From Massospora cicadina (lineage: Eukaryota; Entomophthoromycota; Entomophthoromycetes; Entomophthorales; Entomophthoraceae), in assembly GCA_022478985.1 (NCBI GenBank), contig JAKSZP010009514.1, forward strand, positions 1-64,000: a stretch of 64,000 nt of DNA, written 5' to 3'. This document shows, piece after piece, positions 20,861 through 30,689 of this stretch (position 1 is the first letter of the stretch; each line of letters begins with the position of its first letter). The notes beneath the pieces are model-generated. The model had not been told where the DNA came from, ran no database searches, and saw only the letters and a program-made list of their open reading frames with translations. A program made the translations under genes and the position numbers.

Positions 20861-21909
20861 ATTAATCTTCATAGGCAATATGAAATAAACAAAGTTTTGT
20901 TTATTGGAAGATTCGAATGACACTTTTGCAACTGAAGAAATAACTGGCAGATGGGGGGAAAGATTGAGGGCTTTTGCAGGAGCAAAAATTGGAAGTATGA
21001 GGGCGGGGGATCCAACTTCCTCCATCTGGGCTTTCACAAACTCATTTATAGGTGACTCTGTATCAGCCAACTCAGACATGGGAGTTACGGCAGGATTGGC
21101 ACCCAAATCAACCGCTGGTTTGGAGGTAGGTATATTGTCCGCATCTTTGTTGGGTAATCCTATCTTAAATTCCTCTTATGATAATGGGGACATTGCGGGG
21201 GAAGGCATTAATAGTGGTCGCGGTGGCACATATTTGATCTACTGTTCCTTGGACAGTGGACCAGACCTCATGATGAGTGGATACTGAATCCAAGCCTGAT
21301 CTAAAGAATGCCTGAAGCATATCAATATAAAGACCTAATGTGGGAGCCAGTTCACAGAAGGTAGAAATCAAATAAACCAAGCTAGGGGCTTCGGCCATGG
21401 CATTGAGCAATATTAATAGGTGGCCCAATTGTGACACAGGGGGTTTCAAAGCAGCCGACACAACAGCCATCAGTGGAGTGGGGTCTCCTGCTTGGGAGGA
21501 AGAGCGCAGAAGGCCTCTAACCCAGCGGCGGGCATCCCTATCCACAGCGTCTAACAACGTGACCCCTTGCTGGGCATGAGATAACGTGGAAGCGTTAAAA
21601 AGTGCAATTGCTGTACAAATTTGCACCTCAGCGAGAGCGTCAAGAACTTGATTAGCTATCTCCTGGGAAGGAACACATGAGCTTCCTTCCGGGCTAGTGG
21701 TAGGAGGGGGAGCAGCAATCCGCGCATCTTGGGTGGCTTGAAGAAGATTCTCCAGGGTAGAGCGGATACTATTCCCAAAATTGTAAAGTGACCAAAAAAA
21801 CAGCAAACAGCAGACTACTGATTGCACATTCATTTGGTAAAGGGTAACCACTGAAGCGCCCATTTCAAAGAACAAGGCAGAAGTGGCTGGAAACAATGGT
21901 GGTCAATTA
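20861..21909 (-). pseudogene. Element G gag
   Basis: The frame 21896-21165 has no ATG at its start; the first in-frame ATG is near 21863 (MGASVVTLYQMNVQSVVCC, followed by LLFFWSLYNFGNSIRS, a hydrophobic segment). Then comes a long helical region with LEVQICTAIALF-type composition and AQQGVTLLDAVDRDARRWVR. A second frame (21106-20861) is a proline- and serine-rich linker to the protease. No zinc knuckle is visible. C shows the related VALLDALNGDAHHWL. Identification as gag is by position and by homology between C and G, not by a known capsid motif. Confidence 0.68.
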
Positions 21910-23337
21910 TGTCATGGAAATGGCAGAAGAAGTTTAGACTGGCCTGCCAGTTGGGATGCGTAAGCACCCAAAAAAGCAAGCCAGAATGCCAGAGGCATTG
22001 CCGACCAAACAACGTAGTATGGAACTGGGCATTGCACAATGATGAATTGTTGGTATAGAACAACAGTGAGCATGATCCCAAGGACAAACCAAATTGGGCC
22101 CACCCCAGACTCTGGGGGTCTTACTGAAGGGGCGGAATTACCAAAATAGTTTCAATAAGTTCACCAGTATACGGGGTTGTTTTGACTGGGGAGACAAGGA
22201 GGTGGATCCTTTCATGTAGATGGTGGATGTAAGGCCACAAGATCCCAGTATACTGTTGTCAGAAGTTCATGATAGCAGGGTTAAAGTGCCAGAAGTATGA
22301 TTCTCTGAATCCATTTGATGACGGTGGGGCCATAGTGACCACAAGTACTGGTAGAGCCCATCCAGTTTATGGACCAATGGGCCACCAGGGAAAAGCCATC
22401 GGGGATGCATCCAGAAGAAAATTAACAAAATGAAAATTGATTGGTTTTTTGGCAAAGTTTTATTGCAAAGGAAAAGGAGTAAAATCGACCAAAAATTTTC
22501 TCAGTGTAATGTAACTGATTAAATAGTAGTCGATTGGGGCAGTAACAAGACAGGATTGGGACCCTCAATTTCGACCCAACCGTCGAATTATTTGTGATTG
22601 GGCGGATTAGTTCACTGGGAACTGACATTGAAGAATTTGGTGATGGGCCAAATCACTGTCAGTTTGACCTTGAACGTCCAAACTAAGGCTCAGCTATGTT
22701 TCTGATGGTTGGCATGACAGCATTTGGCCCAATGAGCAGTGGGAATCCCCCAAGGCCGCCCCATGTAGGGGCGGGCCCATTTGTTGGGAATGGGTTTGGG
22801 ATGCCCAACCTGCCCATTCTCGGTTGCTGGGCCATTTGTTTGGTCAGTGGCGTTGCATCAGGCGCACCGCCTGATTTTCCAACAGGGAGCTTCAAACCCT
22901 CATTGATGGTGTCCAATACTGTTACCTGCCCGTTGAGGATGATCCATGATGATTTTGGGAGGGAGGTGATTTTTTCAATTGTCATGTTAACCAAATAAAA
23001 ACTGTCAGACATTCCGGCTGATAGATTGGTCTTCATACCTTTTTGACCATTTAAAATCTGAACATTGGGCTGATTGCCGCTCAAATTAGTTCCAGTCAAT
23101 TTCATTTCAACAATCTCAGCGCAGATTTCGCTGATTCCCCGTAGCAGTCCTGCTGAGGTGAGTTTGGGTACTGGAGGCGGGATCCAAAGCGGAAGAGCTG
23201 TTACTCAGCGCTTGTCTACCATGTGTGTGAGATCGCCCTGAGTAATGAGGGGTACAGCCATTCTCTTCAGTGCCTTCTTGCTTGGTAATGGGAAAATGGC
23301 CCGATCAACGCCCAGAGGACGTTCCCTGGGACTTACA
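21910..23337 (-). repeat. 5' LTR of element G
   Basis: 1428 bp, partner of 3081-4511. TATTTAA at 22525-22519 and AATAAA at 22464-22459 mark a promoter and poly(A) signal about 60 bp apart. The frame starting MAVPLITQG lies in U3; sequence with MLTVVLYQQFIIVQ and AMPLAFWLAF lies in U5 and ends at the LTR boundary. Confidence 0.88.
22683..23261 (-). pseudogene. LTR-encoded reading frame (U3 ORF) of the long-LTR family
   Basis: From ATG 23261 the frame reads MAVPLITQGDLTHMVDKR, one TGA in place of an expected Trp codon, then VTALPLWIPPPVPKLTSAG, and stays open to NIAEP at 22683: about 192 codons. The same protein is recognisable in solo LTR S2 on the plus strand (VVDERWVTACPLWIPPPIP, 30798 on), in the G 3' LTR (with a frameshift) and in C (LVHMVDEHWVNALP near 45500). 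In the 3' LTR it is in frame with the pol end. It matches no domain I know. It may be a Pol C-terminal extension or a separate accessory protein. Confidence 0.6.
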
Positions 23338-23342
23338 GTTGG

Positions 23343-23453
23343 TCTAATGTGTGCTTGAGATCAGGAGGGCCTGAAGCTTCACCTTCTGGGCCTCCTGTTG
23401 CCCAGCTTTATCCTTGGGGTTGGTGCCCACTATCATGTCATTTAACCATGACA
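23343..23453 (+). repeat. Solo LTR S1, 3' part
   Basis: Continues 2348-3080 after removal of element G and one GTTGG. Ends TTTAACCATGACA at 23453. TSD CTGCC at 23454-23458 matches 2343-2347. Confidence 0.75.
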
Positions 23454-24091
23454 CTGCCGCCACTGTTTCTTGGTCCTTAGCATGTTGTTCCATGGTGGGG
23501 TAATGGATCAGAATATTTTCAAGATAGGCAACGACACAAGTAAAGCACAAATCCCCCAGCACATCATTAATGAGGCGCTGGAAGGTGGCCGGGGCATTCT
23601 TTAGTCCAAAGGGCATCACCCTAAATTGGAAAAAGGCCTTGGCAAGTGCAGATAGCTGTAAGCCACCCCTGCCCACTTACCACCCTCACATGATTAGAGG
23701 CATTCACCAAGTCCAACTATAAGAAGACATGGGACATAGCAATAGCCTGGGCGATAGTCTGCTCCAGGGCAAGGGGTATGGTTGGGGATAGTAATGTTGT
23801 TGAGGTGTCCACAGTTGACACACAGGTGCAGGGATCCATCTGATTTCCTAGCGAAAACTATGGGGGAGGTGATGGGGTAAAATTTCTTAAAGAGTCACCC
23901 CTTCTCTAAATTTAATCTAGCCAAAACCTCAAAACCTTATACTCTTCCTCAGTGTAGGGATAGAGAGGGCAGTTAATTTTGACTAGGTCGACCATCAGTT
24001 GAAATATTAGATTGTAATAAGAGTGTAGGGAAGCTTAGATGCCAGCGACATATTAAAGATCGCCTTGTAAGGGGCTAGGAAGGAAGGGAAG
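23454..24091 (-). pseudogene. Element C reverse transcriptase, N-terminal and palm fragment
   Basis: Minus strand: VKINCPLYPYTEEEYKV, SPIVFARKSDGSLHLCVNCG, HLNNITIPNHTP, then the open frame 23676-23459 with FQFRVMPFGLKNAPATFQRL and VVAYLENILIHYPTMEQHAK. The active-site box is YLEN instead of YxDD, so both catalytic Asp are lost. It is cut at 24091 by element D (TSD GGAAG 24087-24091) and at 23454 by S1, and continues at 2347. Confidence 0.84.
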
Positions 24092-24539
24092 TGTTATAAA
24101 ATGGGCGGTATCAATAGATACGCCAGCGGATTTTGCACAGGGTTTGGCCCACTGAGCAATCAGGACCAATGATATGATGATTGTTGTCCACAAAACAACA
24201 ATTAAACTTATAAATAATTACAGAGCACTTGCTCCCACAACCTCTTTTATCAAATATACTTAATACCGCGGATTCTTCTCTATTCCGCTTACCCTAAACT
24301 CACTTAACAACCTCCTCCTCTTAATCGCCCATCTCGCTTATATTACAGTGGCTTGGACAATACCACTCTCATAGCTTGGACTACTCAGTTCCACCAATTC
24401 TCCTCATTTTGGCTGGTTATTCTCTAATTCTCTATCACCCTAATTGTAGGCGATTGAATTTGTATCTATCAAGTGTCAAAATCGCCTTATTTAGAGGCGA
24501 ACCAATAATAAACTGTTATATCCAATAAACCCATTAATC
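24092..24539 (-). repeat. 3' LTR of element D, outer part
   Basis: Plus strand starts TGTTATAAAATGGGCGG; aligned with 36290 onward. Interrupted at 24539 by LINE-2 and resumed at 29832. Confidence 0.9.
24524..24539. repeat. Left target-site duplication of LINE-2
   Basis: AATAAACCCATTAATC; the right copy at 29816-29831 is AATAAACCCATGAATC, one mismatch. Confidence 0.87.
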
Positions 24540-24636
24540 AAGAACTTTTCATTCTCGTTGCAAACACTTTTGCAACCCATTCAATTCAAGACTAAATCTA
24601 GTTTAATAATCTCATAGAGGGGATTGGTCTGCGCCC

Positions 24637-26076
24637 ATGTCTGGGAGCAGTTGGGCAAGCAAGGCAAGAGGAGCAGGCGGAAGGCCCGCGGCCTCTAACA
24701 TTTGAAAATGCCCGGAGAATCTGGTGGAATAGAAAAAATCTAAAAAAACTGGCGGTCACAATTTCCCGGAGATACTCGCGTGGCAAGCATGATGCAACCA
24801 GTACATCAACACGCCACGTTCCCAGCCACTTTCATCGGTGGAATTCGGAGTCCGTGTGTATCTGGACATCCAAAAAACGGCCCTATGAGAAAAATTTTGT
24901 GAAGATGTACACAAAATTTTCCTGACCGCGGTGTACGTTGCACCTCACTCCATGTTGCACGGTTGGCTTCACCTAGGTTTCAAAAGCAAAATAGCAGCAT
25001 ACAAGGCTGCAGCGGTGCGCATAGTGGTCAACCTCCCTGAAGGGCAATGGGTCATCAAAACTAAATGCACCAGATGGACAAAATCAAACCAAATTTTCCT
25101 CACGTTTGACTTTTTGCCTACTACGGTAAAACGTGACATTTTGGAGCAACACCTGAAAGATGGTCTCGCCATATATGGCAAAATACAATCTTTCGAAATG
25201 CAACGTTTCATGCTTATGCCACACCTGTGCACTGGCAAAGCCATCGCAGTTCTGACCCCAACTGAGGAGATCGTGAAGGACCTAACCCAGATCCTGCACT
25301 CCACCTTTATTGATATCGCAGGGCACACCACCCACCTATTCCAGGTAACCGTGGACAGCGCACCCCCCATTTGCACCCACTGTGATGCATTTGGCCATAA
25401 GGCACATGCATGCCCCATCAAAGAGGGCTTCAAAATCCAAGAGCACCCCTTGGCGGCCATGGCCAGTGGAGAGGCACACTACAAACCAACCACAAGCAAC
25501 AAGGAGGCTTTCCCGTGGGGAGCACAAGGCTGCTACCTATTGGTAAAGCCCATCTCCCTGCAGGAGCAGAAGAAGGCCAAGCAGGCCCATAGGACCGCAG
25601 CCAAGGAAGTGGCCAAGGCCACCACCACCATCCCACACTCACAACGCCAGGAGGACATGGAGACTTTCGCGGTGGAAGCAACTTGGGAATCCATCACCCA
25701 ATCAGATTGGGAGGCCCATGCCGAATGGGCCACTCAATCTGAGGATCCGATGGGAGATTCAATCTCACCCAATCGCTGCACCAAAGCCCCAGTCAAAACT
25801 GACTTGGGACCTATCCCAACCAAAAAAAAAAAATTTTGCCCCACTCGATGGTGCACCGAACTTATCCGCACCACAAAAAATTTGTCCGACGTCGGGAAAA
25901 CAAAAGTGAAGGCCAAAGCCAATGTGACTCTTTCCACAAAAATTAACAAAAACCCCGATAGCGTTGCTGCTAATACCCATGCTGCTGTGAAAGCCCGTGG
26001 GGACCTGGAAGAGGCTGGTGGGCCTGGGGGCCCACCCCTCACACCTAAGGTGCAATGGGGGAAACCTTCACTCTAG
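24637..26076 (+). pseudogene. LINE-2 ORF1 with CCHC zinc knuckle
   Basis: The N-terminus is broken: MMQPVHQHATFPATFIGG (from about 24791) loses frame near 24858, where one extra base is seen relative to LINE-1. From 24931 the frame is open to the TAG at 26074-26076. It contains KRDILEQHLKDGLAIYGKIQ, the knuckle CTHCDAFGHKAHAC, an Ala/Lys-rich linker (AHRTAAKEVAKATTT), and a Gly/Pro-rich end. The ORF2 ATG is at 26079, two bases after the stop, so ORF2 is probably made by stop-restart; LINE-1 has the same spacing. Confidence 0.83.
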
Positions 26077-26078
26077 GG

Positions 26079-27387
26079 ATGCTGAATATCGCCGGACTCA
26101 AGGCCTCCCTGTCCCAGGCTAGGAAACTGAGTTTTTTACAAAACAATTTACCCGTGGATATCCTGGCCATCCAGGAGTCTTACTGTCCATGAGGTTCCGA
26201 GGAAGCTTGGAAAACAATGCTCCTACCATCCCTATCCTTTTGGTCAAAGCACTGTGGGGTGCTAATTCAGAAAAACAATTTTTTCAAATTTACATCTTCA
26301 GAAACATTCCTAAATGGCCGAGTGCTCATTGTCACCTTCTCATGGGCCGATGTTGCACACACAATCATCAACATTTATGCCCCAAACAGTGCACATGAGC
26401 ATCAGGAATTTTTCTTGTCAGTCAAATCCCTCCCGCTACCCCCCAATTCTTTCCTAATTGGTGACATGAACTGTTGGCTAACCTCACCAACGGACCAGTG
26501 GCCACCCTCACCCCATGCCCCACAGGGTCACGTAGAACTACGCATTCTAAAAAGCCACCCTTGGGTTAATGGATGCACTGCTGTGACATGCCCCACTGCT
26601 TGAAAACATGATGCATCCCCACGTCCACAACAGCCAATTAAGGTCCATGACCTGCATCGACCTTATTCTAGCGCTGGCGAAATTCCAAACCCACATCTCC
26701 CACTTCAAAACAACGAAAATGGAATTCTCTGACCACCGGCTGGTCTCAATAACATACCACTTACCCATCACAGTTGCAAAGGCCCCACATTGGTGCAAAA
26801 TCTGCCCCCCAGAGCTCGCGTCACCAGGATTTTCCACGTGGGTGGAAGAGGCAACTTTGGCAAAATTGTTTGTTGCACCATTTTGTGCGGACCCCATTTC
26901 CACATGGGCAACTTTCAAAGAAGACACCATCCGCCACTATCGCCATCTCTCATCCAGATGCTCATGAGCCACATCAGTGGTTATATCACGCGCACTGGTG
27001 GAATTGGCCCACTGGAGTCCAACATTCCAGCCTCAGGATATAGCCCTGCATGGGGCCAGAAGTGGGCGGAGGCAGCCGCCCACCTCAACGCACTTGAAAG
27101 GCAACACAAACATTGGGTTTGTGTCCAATACAGGGCCACACACATCATTAAAGGCGACAAGTGCACCGCATACTTCTTTAAAAAAAAAATTTGCACCACG
27201 CCAGAGTGTGGCCTGCACACAGGTGCGAAGATTGGATAATATTATTGTGGACACACTGGCCGAAGTGGCAATCGAAATGCAAAGATATTACTCTGAGTTA
27301 TACCGAGCTGAACCAATTCAGCTGGCTGAAATGGCGGAATTTCTCAACCGAGCTCATATCTGCACCATTTTCTGATACCCAGAAATA
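26079..27387 (+). pseudogene. LINE-2 ORF2 endonuclease domain and linker
   Basis: Motifs in order: MLNIAGLKASLSQARKL, VDILAIQES (catalytic Glu), a stop soon after, then the frame from 26217 with HTIINIYAPNSAH and SFLIGDMNCWLTSP, and the frame from 26608 with DLILALAKFQTH and EFSDHRLVSITYH (SDH motif). All hallmark strands of an apurinic-type endonuclease are present, spread over three frames. The linker to the reverse transcriptase runs to 27387. Confidence 0.82.
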
Positions 27388-29643
27388 ATATATTTAATTA
27401 CTCCAAACGAATTATGGACTACCATTCGCGGTGCACCAAACCAAAAATGCCCAGGCCCAGATAGCATTCCATATGAGTTCTACAAAAAATATTTTAAATA
27501 TATATCCCTATTGCTGCTAGCCTCACTCAACCAAAGCCTGTTGGAAACGCGCCTCCTACCAGGAGGACATGAGGCCTTTACGGTCACACTCTTCAAGAAA
27601 GGGGATAGGCTAGACTTAGCCAACTGGCGCCCCATTTCTCTAACAAACACAGACACCAAGATTTTAACCAAAATCATGGCTAACCGTTTAGGGACTGTAG
27701 CATCTGCCACCATCTCCCCAGAACAATTTGGTTTCATCCCCAGAAGGTTGATTTGGGATAACGTGCACTCTGTGGCTAATGTGCGTCAGTCCACAGCCTC
27801 TGGGGCACTTGTATTCTTGGACCAACAAAAGGCCTATGATAGAGTAAACTGGGAATACCTTAGGGCCTGCCTCCAACAATTCCGCCTACCTCCCCGCTTC
27901 ATTAACTGGGTGATGCTGCTCACGGAATCTGCAACAATGGCAGTGCACGGCCCAGGTTTCCTAACGGAAGTAGTCCATCCTCAAAGGGGCCTGCGACAAG
28001 GGGACCCCCTGAGCCCACTCTTATACAACTTCAGCCTTGACCCACTACTGCGAAATGTGAATGCCCAACTCACTGGGGTCCATGTGCCAGGCCAAACCCC
28101 AGTCAAGATGATGGCATTTGCAGATGATTGCGTGGTGAGGGTGTCTAATAACAAAGATGCACGCGCGCTTGAAGCCCTCATCCAGGAATATTCCCGGGTA
28201 AGCAACGCGGCACTGAACGCCTCCAAAACCGAAATCATCCTCCTTGGTTAGTTTCAGAACTGCTGGGCCCCAGCAAGTAGTTCCCAACCTGGCCCATCTG
28301 CTCACCCACGTCCACGCCTTACTAACTCAAAACACACCGCTCCACTGGTGCTCCCCTTTGTGCCACGACCTACCATAGGACTGGTACGCCATCTGGGCGT
28401 GTGGTTGGAGGCAGGTGGATACGCGTCACCAGTAATGGAGTGCCATATACTGGACAACGTGACGAAGCGAATCGCCTCTCTCAGAGCCCACCCTACTACC
28501 CTCACTGGCAGGGTTGTTCTTGCCAACTTTATGCTCCTATCCAAAGTCTGGTTTGGAGCCCACGCCATCCCCTTCTCCCCAAGCTTCTTCAAATCCCTGT
28601 ATGCTTTGCTACAAGGTTGGCTTTGGTCAGGCCGCCCTCCACCAGTAAGGCTAGAGGTCATGTTTGGCCCTCATCATCATGGTGGCATGGGCCTACTTGA
28701 CTTCAAAGCCCATGCCGCCAAGATCCTGGGCACCTGGATTGCGGCCATCACTGCTCCTACACTCCCATCCCAACACTGGTCCCGCGTGGCCCGCTCCAAC
28801 TTCTCCCAAGCCTTGGGCCTCAACAATCCATCAAACCCCCACTCCCTGATGAGATACCTCGCATCACACACATCAGCCACAGGTCCTCACGGGACCAAAA
28901 CCCACTACAAACGAATCCTACTCTCCATGCGAAGCGCAGAGTGGAGAATTTGTATTAGTGGACATACAACCCGAAGAGGCCGCCCCTCTCCTCAGTTCAC
29001 ACAAGAGGTACAGGGGCTACCCATCCATGATGGCGTGATCCCCATTCGACCCCAAGTCCTATCCAGGGTGGACTACCTGGACATGATGGACATCCCTTAT
29101 TCCACTGAGACCCAAAAGACTATCTGGAAATACGCACACCATCCTCTGTTGCAGCCTCAAGTCCGCTCCCATGTGTGGCGCTGCCTGAGGCGGGTGTATC
29201 ATACAGCTGAGCGCTCTAATGCTTTACACTCATCCTGTGTCGTGTGTGGCCAGTATGGAACGCTGTTTCACCGCCTGGAGAAGTGCCCCACCTCTAAAGT
29301 AATATGGCGCGAAGTCCAACGTCTGCTAGGCCAGGATCAAACACATCCCTTCAGTCTGTCAAGAGATATGTTTGCTTCATCAATGGCCTCCCCCTCCCAC
29401 CCTCCCTCCGTGCTCTGGTGGTTGCAATCGCCATGTGGACTATCCACACGATTGTCTTGGATGCCATCGCTGGATCCATCCCCACCCTCCCTGAAGCTGT
29501 CCACAGATTCCGGTCTCATTTGGTGGATCACTTTCAAGCGTGGATGTTTGGATATCTCCCACCGCGTCGCTGACAGCTGGTCTCATCCTGGTTCCCAGTC
29601 TGGTTCATCAAATCAGACCCCTTCCTCCACACGTGCTCAATAG
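27388..29643 (+). pseudogene. LINE-2 ORF2 reverse transcriptase and zinc finger
   Basis: CPGPDSIPYEFYKKYF, LANWRPISLTNTDTKILTK, FLDQQKAYDRVNWEYL (motif A), GLRQGDPLSPLLYNF (motif B) and MMAFADDCVVRVSN (motif C, intact). A stop at about 28249 follows IILLG, and the domain continues from 28348 to SSCVVCGQYGTLFHRLEKCP (zinc finger). The frame then runs into non-coding-like sequence ending at 29643, while the conserved tail lies in the next frame at 29304-29573. Confidence 0.87.
29304..29573 (+). pseudogene. LINE-2 ORF2 C-terminal tail, +1 frame relative to the zinc finger
   Basis: LVVAIAMWTIHTIVLDAIAG to YLPPRR; the same tail, in the same shifted frame, as LINE-1 12078-12347. LINE-3 has it unshifted. 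Shared by two independently inserted copies, so the shift predates both or is part of expression. Confidence 0.65.
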
Positions 29644-29815
29644 TGGCTACGTCCCCTACACACGTTCCCTCCCCCTTCCCATAAGTGGCGTTCCCGCTGG
29701 CAACAAGAGATAGCATCGCTTCTCTGGGGTGCCTCCCCTGGTACTAAGTTTTGTCTCGTCTGAGTCATATTCGGAAGTGTCCATCCCATGGTCAGCCTTC
29801 CCCGCAATAAATTCA

Positions 29816-29831
29816 AATAAACCCATGAATC
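29816..29831. repeat. Right target-site duplication of LINE-2
   Basis: AATAAACCCATGAATC after the LINE-2 tail; see 24524-24539. Confidence 0.87.
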
Positions 29832-29942
29832 CCAATATCGCCTCATCTCGAGGCACTTGAATACTCATATCTGATATCATTTTTAGCGGATTCTAACCTA
29901 GCTGTCTCACAATTATTGTCCAGTCATATCGGACTCATGACA
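29832..29942 (-). repeat. 3' LTR of element D, inner part
   Basis: Remaining 111 bp of the LTR, ending ACTCATGACA at 29942. With 24092-24539 it totals 559 bp, equal to the 5' LTR. Confidence 0.9.
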
Positions 29943-29956
29943 TTACCCCCTCCTTG
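29943..29956 (-). promoter_or_regulatory. Polypurine tract of element D
   Basis: Coding strand CAAGGAGGGGGTAA directly before the 3' LTR; counterpart of 5844-5830 in E. Confidence 0.82.
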
Positions 29957-30684
29957 ACTGGATGATGAGGCTCTTATTGCTTGTATTATCGGAGGAACTC
30001 CACGTGTACTTGGTTAATGATCTGACCACATATGGGATCCTTGATGGTAAATGCATCAACACCAATTTTCTCTATAACTTCAAACTGACCAGTCCAAATA
30101 CTGGCCAGCTTGTGTTTCTACCCAAATCCATGTTGGTCATGGAAGAGAACCATATTGTCATCCTTGAATGTCGCCAGCCTGCTATGACATACCTGATCAG
30201 TGGCCTGATTCCTAATTTTCTTGGCTAAGCTGAAGGAATATGCTTTAGTTTGCAGTCTGATCAAATAGTTTGCAAGGTTTGTCAAGTAGCAGTGGGGTTC
30301 CTTTCCACCGGTGTCTTCTACACATGAATAGAGTAATGCTGGAAGGGCCAGTTGTCAGCCGTATAGTAATTGGAAGGTACTTTTTCCCATGGTGGAATGA
30401 TAACTAATGTTATAGGCAAACACAGCAGTGGAAAGTAGAGAACTCCAATCAGAAGGGCGATCTGTTACTAATTTTTGTAGTATGTTCACCAAAGTTCCAT
30501 TCACCCGTTCAACCATTCCATTGGACTTGGGGTGGTATGGGGTCATCAGAACTCCGTGGATACCCATAAGCTCATTCAGTTTGGGGAAGATGTGTGAAGT
30601 AAAGTTGGTTCTGTTATCAGTGAGAATGAACTGAGGGCAGCTATGGCGCTGAATAATGCATTCCATTACAAACTTGGCCACTGT
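29957..30684 (-). pseudogene. Element D integrase, C-terminal part
   Basis: Frame 30681-30355: MAKFVMECIIQRHSCPQFIL, TDNRTNFTSHIFPKLNELMG (second catalytic Asp) and GMVERVNGTLVNILQKLVTD (catalytic Glu). Further down, in other frames, MVLFHDQHGFG and KHKLASIWTGQFEVIEKIG lead to the polypurine tract. It continues from 32066 across solo LTR S2. Confidence 0.83.
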
Positions 30685-30689
30685 AACCG

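Larger units (their letters stand above)
3081..23337 (-). mobile_element. Element G: chromodomain Ty3/Gypsy retrotransposon (chromovirus) with 1.43 kb LTRs
   Basis: TSD GTTGG flanks the element (3076-3080 and 23338-23342). LTRs are 1431 bp (3081-4511) and 1428 bp (21910-23337), TGTAAGTCCC to CCATGACA on the coding strand. Coding order from high to low coordinate: gag 21909-20861, protease, reverse transcriptase, RNase H, integrase core to 18155, then element E, then integrase C-terminus and chromodomain 5215-4292, polypurine tract, 3' LTR. Removing E with one copy of CCAAC rejoins the integrase frame. Domain order and chromodomain are diagnostic of chromoviruses. Many stops and frameshifts show it is dead. 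Confidence 0.9.
24540..29815 (+). mobile_element. LINE-2: second near full-length copy of the LINE-1 family
   Basis: 5.28 kb on the plus strand in the 3' LTR of element D. It aligns with LINE-1 from its second 5' monomer to the tail CAATAAATTC. Better preserved than LINE-1: ORF1 has 381 open codons and the reverse transcriptase has an intact AFADD box, but a stop after IILLG (28249) and breaks in the endonuclease remain. Confidence 0.92.

Noticed and set aside
22267..22455. Open frame MPKNQSIFILLIFFWMHPRW in the G LTRs (also 3430-3627) as a separate membrane-protein gene
   Set aside because: Its apparent start is TTG, and it is present twice only because the LTRs are copies. I treat it as part of the U5 coding-like segment rather than its own gene.
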